A stretch of 16,392 bases of DNA from CAZWSE01 sp964636575 (GTDB taxonomy: Bacteria > Pseudomonadota > Alphaproteobacteria > Rhodobacterales > Rhodobacteraceae). The DNA lies in contig CAZWSE010000076.1 of the NCBI GenBank assembly GCA_964636575.1, positions 1-16,392 on the forward strand, read 5' to 3'. Each line of letters opens with the position of its first letter. Position 1 is the stretch's first letter. The position numbers and the translations under genes are program-made. Below are positions 13,595-16,392 of this stretch, piece after piece. The notes under the pieces were generated by a model that was not told where the DNA came from, did no database searches, and saw only the letters and a program-made list of their open reading frames with translations.

Positions 13595-15129
13595 ACGCGC
13601 CGCCCGCCGGACTGGTCGGTGAGCATGCGCTAGACCGCTCGCCCGTCTGGGCAAAATTGGCGCTTGGGGCAGTCCTTGGCGGTCTCGCCGGTTTTTCCGT
13701 TGGTCCGACGCAAGCGATCTGGTTGCTTGTGATCGCTTTCATCCTCGTCTTTCGGATGCATGCCTTCACAACAGGGCGCAACGCAGCGCTGCTTGGTTGG
13801 GTCTTCGGCACAGCCTACTTCATGACCGCCCTGCGCTGGATCACCGAGCCTTTCCAAATCGATCCGGACGCCCACGCATGGATGGCCCCCTTCGCATGGG
13901 TATTTCTAGGGGCCGGGCTCGCGCTTTTCTGGATGGTCGCCTTTTGGTCAGCAGCACGGGTCAAGCCGACACTTAGGCCGCTCACCTTGGCCTTCACACT
14001 CACCTTGGCCGAACTGATCCGCGCCTACATCTTCACAGGATTCCCATGGGCGAACCCCGCTCAAGCCTTTGTGGGAACAGGCGCGGACGGATTGCTGTCC
14101 TACATCGGCCCCTACGGCCTGATCCTCGCGCTTATGCTGTCCTGCGCGGCGATGGCTTGGGTCATGACGCATCGCCTTCCTGTCTTCGCGGTTGGGCTTG
14201 TCCCGATGATCTTGCTTTTGGCAAGCGGGGCGCTTTGGAAATCGACCCTGCCCGAAACAGCGCTCACCGGCCACACAGTCCGGCTGATCCAACCCAACGT
14301 GCCGCAAACCGAAAAATGGGACCCCGCCAAAGCGAATGAGGCGTTCTTTCGCCAAACCGGCTTCATCTCAGAACCATCCACGACAGGCAAAGCCCCCGAT
14401 CTGATCGTCATGCCCGAAACAGCGTTGCCGTGGCTGCTGGACCACGCAGAAGAACCGCTGGCGATCCTCAAAGACGCAGCCCAAGGCACGCCCGTCGTGC
14501 TCGGTATCCAACGCAGGCCAGAGGTGCGGATTTATAACTCGGCCATTTTGCTGGATGGGGCAGGGGCAATCGCGGACATCTACGACAAACACCACCTCGT
14601 GCCCTTTGGCGAATACATCCCCTTTGGAGACCTGCTAGGGCAGTTCGGCATCCAAGGGCTGGCACAAACACAAGGATCAGGGTTTTCAGCAGGACCGGGG
14701 CCGCAACTGATGGACCTTGGCAAGCTGGGGAAAGCGTTGCCGCTGATCTGCTATGAGGCCGTCTTCCCCCAAGACACACGCGGCACCGACACACGGCCCG
14801 ATTTCCTGATGCAACTGACCAATGACGCATGGTTCGGGGATTACGCAGGGCCACAACAACATCTGGCACAAGCGCAAATGCGCAGCATCGAACAAGGGTT
14901 GCCGATGGTGCGGGCGGCCAACACAGGCGTCTCGGCGATGATCGACCCTTACGGGCGAATCCTACAATCCATCCCGCTCAACCAAGCAGGCTGGATCGAC
15001 GCAGTGCTGCCAGCGCCGCTCAAACCAACGCTCTACAGTCGCAGCGGAGACCTGCCTCTCGCGGCACTTCTGGTTCTCTGCACAGCAGGGCTTATGCTCT
15101 GGGCAAGGCCCCGCGGGTTAACCAAATAG
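13591..15129 (+). CDS. lnt: Apolipoprotein N-acyltransferase Lnt
   Basis: This is an integral inner-membrane enzyme that adds the third acyl chain to the N-terminal Cys of lipoproteins, the last step of lipoprotein maturation. It has 512 residues, as in E. coli. The first 220 residues are largely hydrophobic with several membrane helices. The periplasmic nitrilase-like domain carries the full catalytic triad: E276 (VMPETALPW), K333 (YDKHHLVPFGEY) and C387 (LICYEAVFP). A C-terminal membrane helix is LAALLVLCTAGLMLW. The start is GTG at 13591, overlapping corC by 4 nt. Its likely substrates in this window include PqiC and the small IWVDPxGC lipoprotein. Confidence 0.96.
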   Translation: MNAPPAGLVGEHALDRSPVWAKLALGAVLGGLAGFSVGPTQAIWLLVIAFILVFRMHAFTTGRNAALLGWVFGTAYFMTALRWITEPFQIDPDAHAWMAPFAWVFLGAGLALFWMVAFWSAARVKPTLRPLTLAFTLTLAELIRAYIFTGFPWANPAQAFVGTGADGLLSYIGPYGLILALMLSCAAMAWVMTHRLPVFAVGLVPMILLLASGALWKSTLPETALTGHTVRLIQPNVPQTEKWDPAKANEAFFRQTGFISEPSTTGKAPDLIVMPETALPWLLDHAEEPLAILKDAAQGTPVVLGIQRRPEVRIYNSAILLDGAGAIADIYDKHHLVPFGEYIPFGDLLGQFGIQGLAQTQGSGFSAGPGPQLMDLGKLGKALPLICYEAVFPQDTRGTDTRPDFLMQLTNDAWFGDYAGPQQHLAQAQMRSIEQGLPMVRAANTGVSAMIDPYGRILQSIPLNQAGWIDAVLPAPLKPTLYSRSGDLPLAALLVLCTAGLMLWARPRGLTK

Positions 15130-15132
15130 AGA

Positions 15133-15161
15133 TTGACCCTTACCAAGACCCCGCGTACTTC
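15133..15161 (+). promoter_or_regulatory. Candidate metK promoter
   Basis: TTGACC (15133-15138) is a good -35 match, followed after 17 bp by TACTTC (15156-15161), a weak -10. Transcription would begin near 15168, only a few bases before the riboswitch stem. This compact arrangement fits an independent metK promoter 4 bp after the lnt stop. Confidence 0.4.
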
Positions 15162-15170
15162 CCTTGCTAA

Positions 15171-15218
15171 CCCGCCACAACGGCTTCCTGACGTGGCGAT
15201 GCAACATAAATCGGAGCA
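15171..15218 (+). promoter_or_regulatory. SAM/SAH riboswitch controlling metK translation
   Basis: This is a compact RNA that binds SAM (and SAH). The stem pairs CGCCAC (15173-15178) with GTGGCG (15193-15198). The loop ACGGCTTCCTGAC matches the conserved class consensus. GCTTCC in the loop (15183-15188) can form a pseudoknot with GGAGC (15213-15217), which contains the Shine-Dalgarno sequence of metK, 7 nt before its ATG. Ligand binding would stabilise the pseudoknot and block translation, giving feedback by the enzyme's own product. The class is known upstream of metK in Rhodobacterales. Confidence 0.93.
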
Positions 15219-15223
15219 CTTTC

Positions 15224-16392
15224 ATGGCCAGACAGAATTATACCTTCACCTCGGAATCCGTATCCGAGGGACACCCCGACAAAGTATGCGACCGGATTTC
15301 GGACGCTGTCCTCGACGCATTTCTGACCGAAGAACCAGAAGCACGGGTCGCGGCAGAGACATTCGCAACCACCAACCGCGTGGTCATCGGGGGCGAAGTG
15401 GGGCTGTCTGACAAAGACAAACTGCACGACTACATGGGCCGGATCGAGGCGATCGCACGGGCCTGCATCAAAGACATCGGGTACGAACAAGACAAATTCC
15501 ACCACGCGACCTGCGAAATTACAAACCTGCTGCACGAACAATCGGCACATATCGCGCAAGGGGTCGACGCGGCTGATAACAAAGACGAAGGGGCAGGCGA
15601 CCAAGGGATCATGTTCGGCTACGCGACCAATGAAACCGAAGCACTGATGCCCGCGCCGATCCAATACGCGCATGCAATCCTGCGGCGCTTGGCCGAGGCC
15701 CGCAAAGACGGGTCAGAGCCAACACTGCGTCCTGATGCCAAAAGCCAGCTTTCAGTTCGGTACGAAAACGGGATGCCCGTCGGCGTGTCCTCCATCGTTC
15801 TGTCCACACAGCACGCGGACGAGGCACAAACCAGCGACGACATCCGCATGATCGTAGAACCCTACATCCGCGAAGTGCTGCCCTCCGGCTGGATCGACGA
15901 GAAAACGGAATGGTGGGTCAACCCGACAGGCACCTTCGTGATCGGCGGACCAGACGGAGACGCTGGCCTCACAGGGCGCAAGATCATCGTCGACACCTAC
16001 GGCGGAGCAGCGCCCCACGGCGGCGGCGCGTTCTCGGGCAAAGACCCGACAAAAGTGGACCGCTCGGCGGCTTATGTGGCGCGCTATCTGGCGAAAAACG
16101 TGGTGGCAGCAGGGATGGCCGACAAATGCACCATCCAGCTCAGCTACGCGATCGGGGTGGCCAAGCCGCTGTCGATCTACGCGAACACGCATGACACCGG
16201 CGAAGTCGACAACGTGGCGATTGAAAAAGCAATCGAACAGGTCATGGACCTGACACCACGGGGCATCCGGCAACATCTGGGCATGAACAAACCCATCTAC
16301 GCACGCACAGCAGCCTACGGGCACTTCGGGCGGGCACCGGACGCAGACGGCGGGTTCTCATGGGAAAAAACCGATCTGGTGGATGCACTGAA
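15224..16392 (+). CDS. metK: S-adenosylmethionine synthetase (last few codons outside the window)
   Basis: MetK makes SAM from ATP and methionine in the cytosol. The window holds 389 codons; alphaproteobacterial MetK is about 390-395 residues, so only a handful are missing. Visible signatures are SESVSEGHPDKVCDRISD (10-27, with the catalytic His17), the GAGDQG motif (123-128), and the GGGAFSGKDPTKVDRSAAY loop. The near-terminal GHFGR is also present. The ATG at 15224 follows GGAG by 7 nt, and that GGAG is part of the SAM/SAH riboswitch, so expression is probably repressed when SAM is high. SAM from this enzyme also serves the radical-SAM enzyme MiaB encoded upstream. Confidence 0.97.
   Translation, partial: MARQNYTFTSESVSEGHPDKVCDRISDAVLDAFLTEEPEARVAAETFATTNRVVIGGEVGLSDKDKLHDYMGRIEAIARACIKDIGYEQDKFHHATCEITNLLHEQSAHIAQGVDAADNKDEGAGDQGIMFGYATNETEALMPAPIQYAHAILRRLAEARKDGSEPTLRPDAKSQLSVRYENGMPVGVSSIVLSTQHADEAQTSDDIRMIVEPYIREVLPSGWIDEKTEWWVNPTGTFVIGGPDGDAGLTGRKIIVDTYGGAAPHGGGAFSGKDPTKVDRSAAYVARYLAKNVVAAGMADKCTIQLSYAIGVAKPLSIYANTHDTGEVDNVAIEKAIEQVMDLTPRGIRQHLGMNKPIYARTAAYGHFGRAPDADGGFSWEKTDLVDAL

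Overview
This window looks like a chromosomal segment of an alphaproteobacterium, most likely a member of the Rhodobacteraceae (Roseobacter group). The evidence is the high GC content, frequent GTG and TTG starts with 4-nt start/stop overlaps, the gene order phoH-ybeY-corC-lnt-metK, and a SAM/SAH riboswitch in front of metK, an RNA class known essentially from Rhodobacterales. The window is nearly gap-free core genome. I see no IS element, phage gene, CRISPR array, tRNA or rRNA.

Layout. (1) 1-2575, minus strand: tamA followed by the 5' part of tamB, which runs off the left edge. They encode the Omp85/AsmA-like translocation and assembly module that links inner and outer membrane. (2) 2576-2769: a divergent promoter region. 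(3) 2770-7521, plus strand: a tight operon with two half-length PqiA proteins, a long PqiB with three MCE domains and a repeat-expanded coiled-coil tail, the lipoprotein PqiC, and a MarR-family regulator. (4) 7531-8400, minus strand, convergent with marR: a glycosyltransferase-family-2-like protein whose expected DxD acidic motif appears to be replaced. (5) 8533-9855: miaB, for tRNA ms2i6A methylthiolation. (6) 9856-10073: a 218-bp intergenic region with nested inverted repeats, a perfect DnaA-box 9-mer and a CtrA-like 8-mer. (7) 10074-10975: an exported OmpA-domain protein and a small lipoprotein that share an unnamed segment containing an IWVDPxGC core. (8) A rho-independent terminator at about 11032-11060. 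(9) 11105-15129: phoH(ybeZ)-ybeY-corC(ybeX)-lnt, the conserved RNA-processing/envelope operon. (10) 15133 to the right edge: a candidate promoter, the SAM/SAH riboswitch and nearly all of metK.

The left half is dominated by machines that bridge the two membranes: TamAB and PqiABC, divergently transcribed from one intergenic region. Lnt, which matures lipoproteins, and two further envelope proteins lie to the right. The parts most worth following up are the duplicated IWVDPxGC segment shared by the OmpA-like protein and its lipoprotein neighbour, the 100-residue tandem duplication in PqiB, the divergent GT2-like protein, and the regulatory signals in the miaB-ompA gap. I see no clearly novel multi-gene defence or mobile system.
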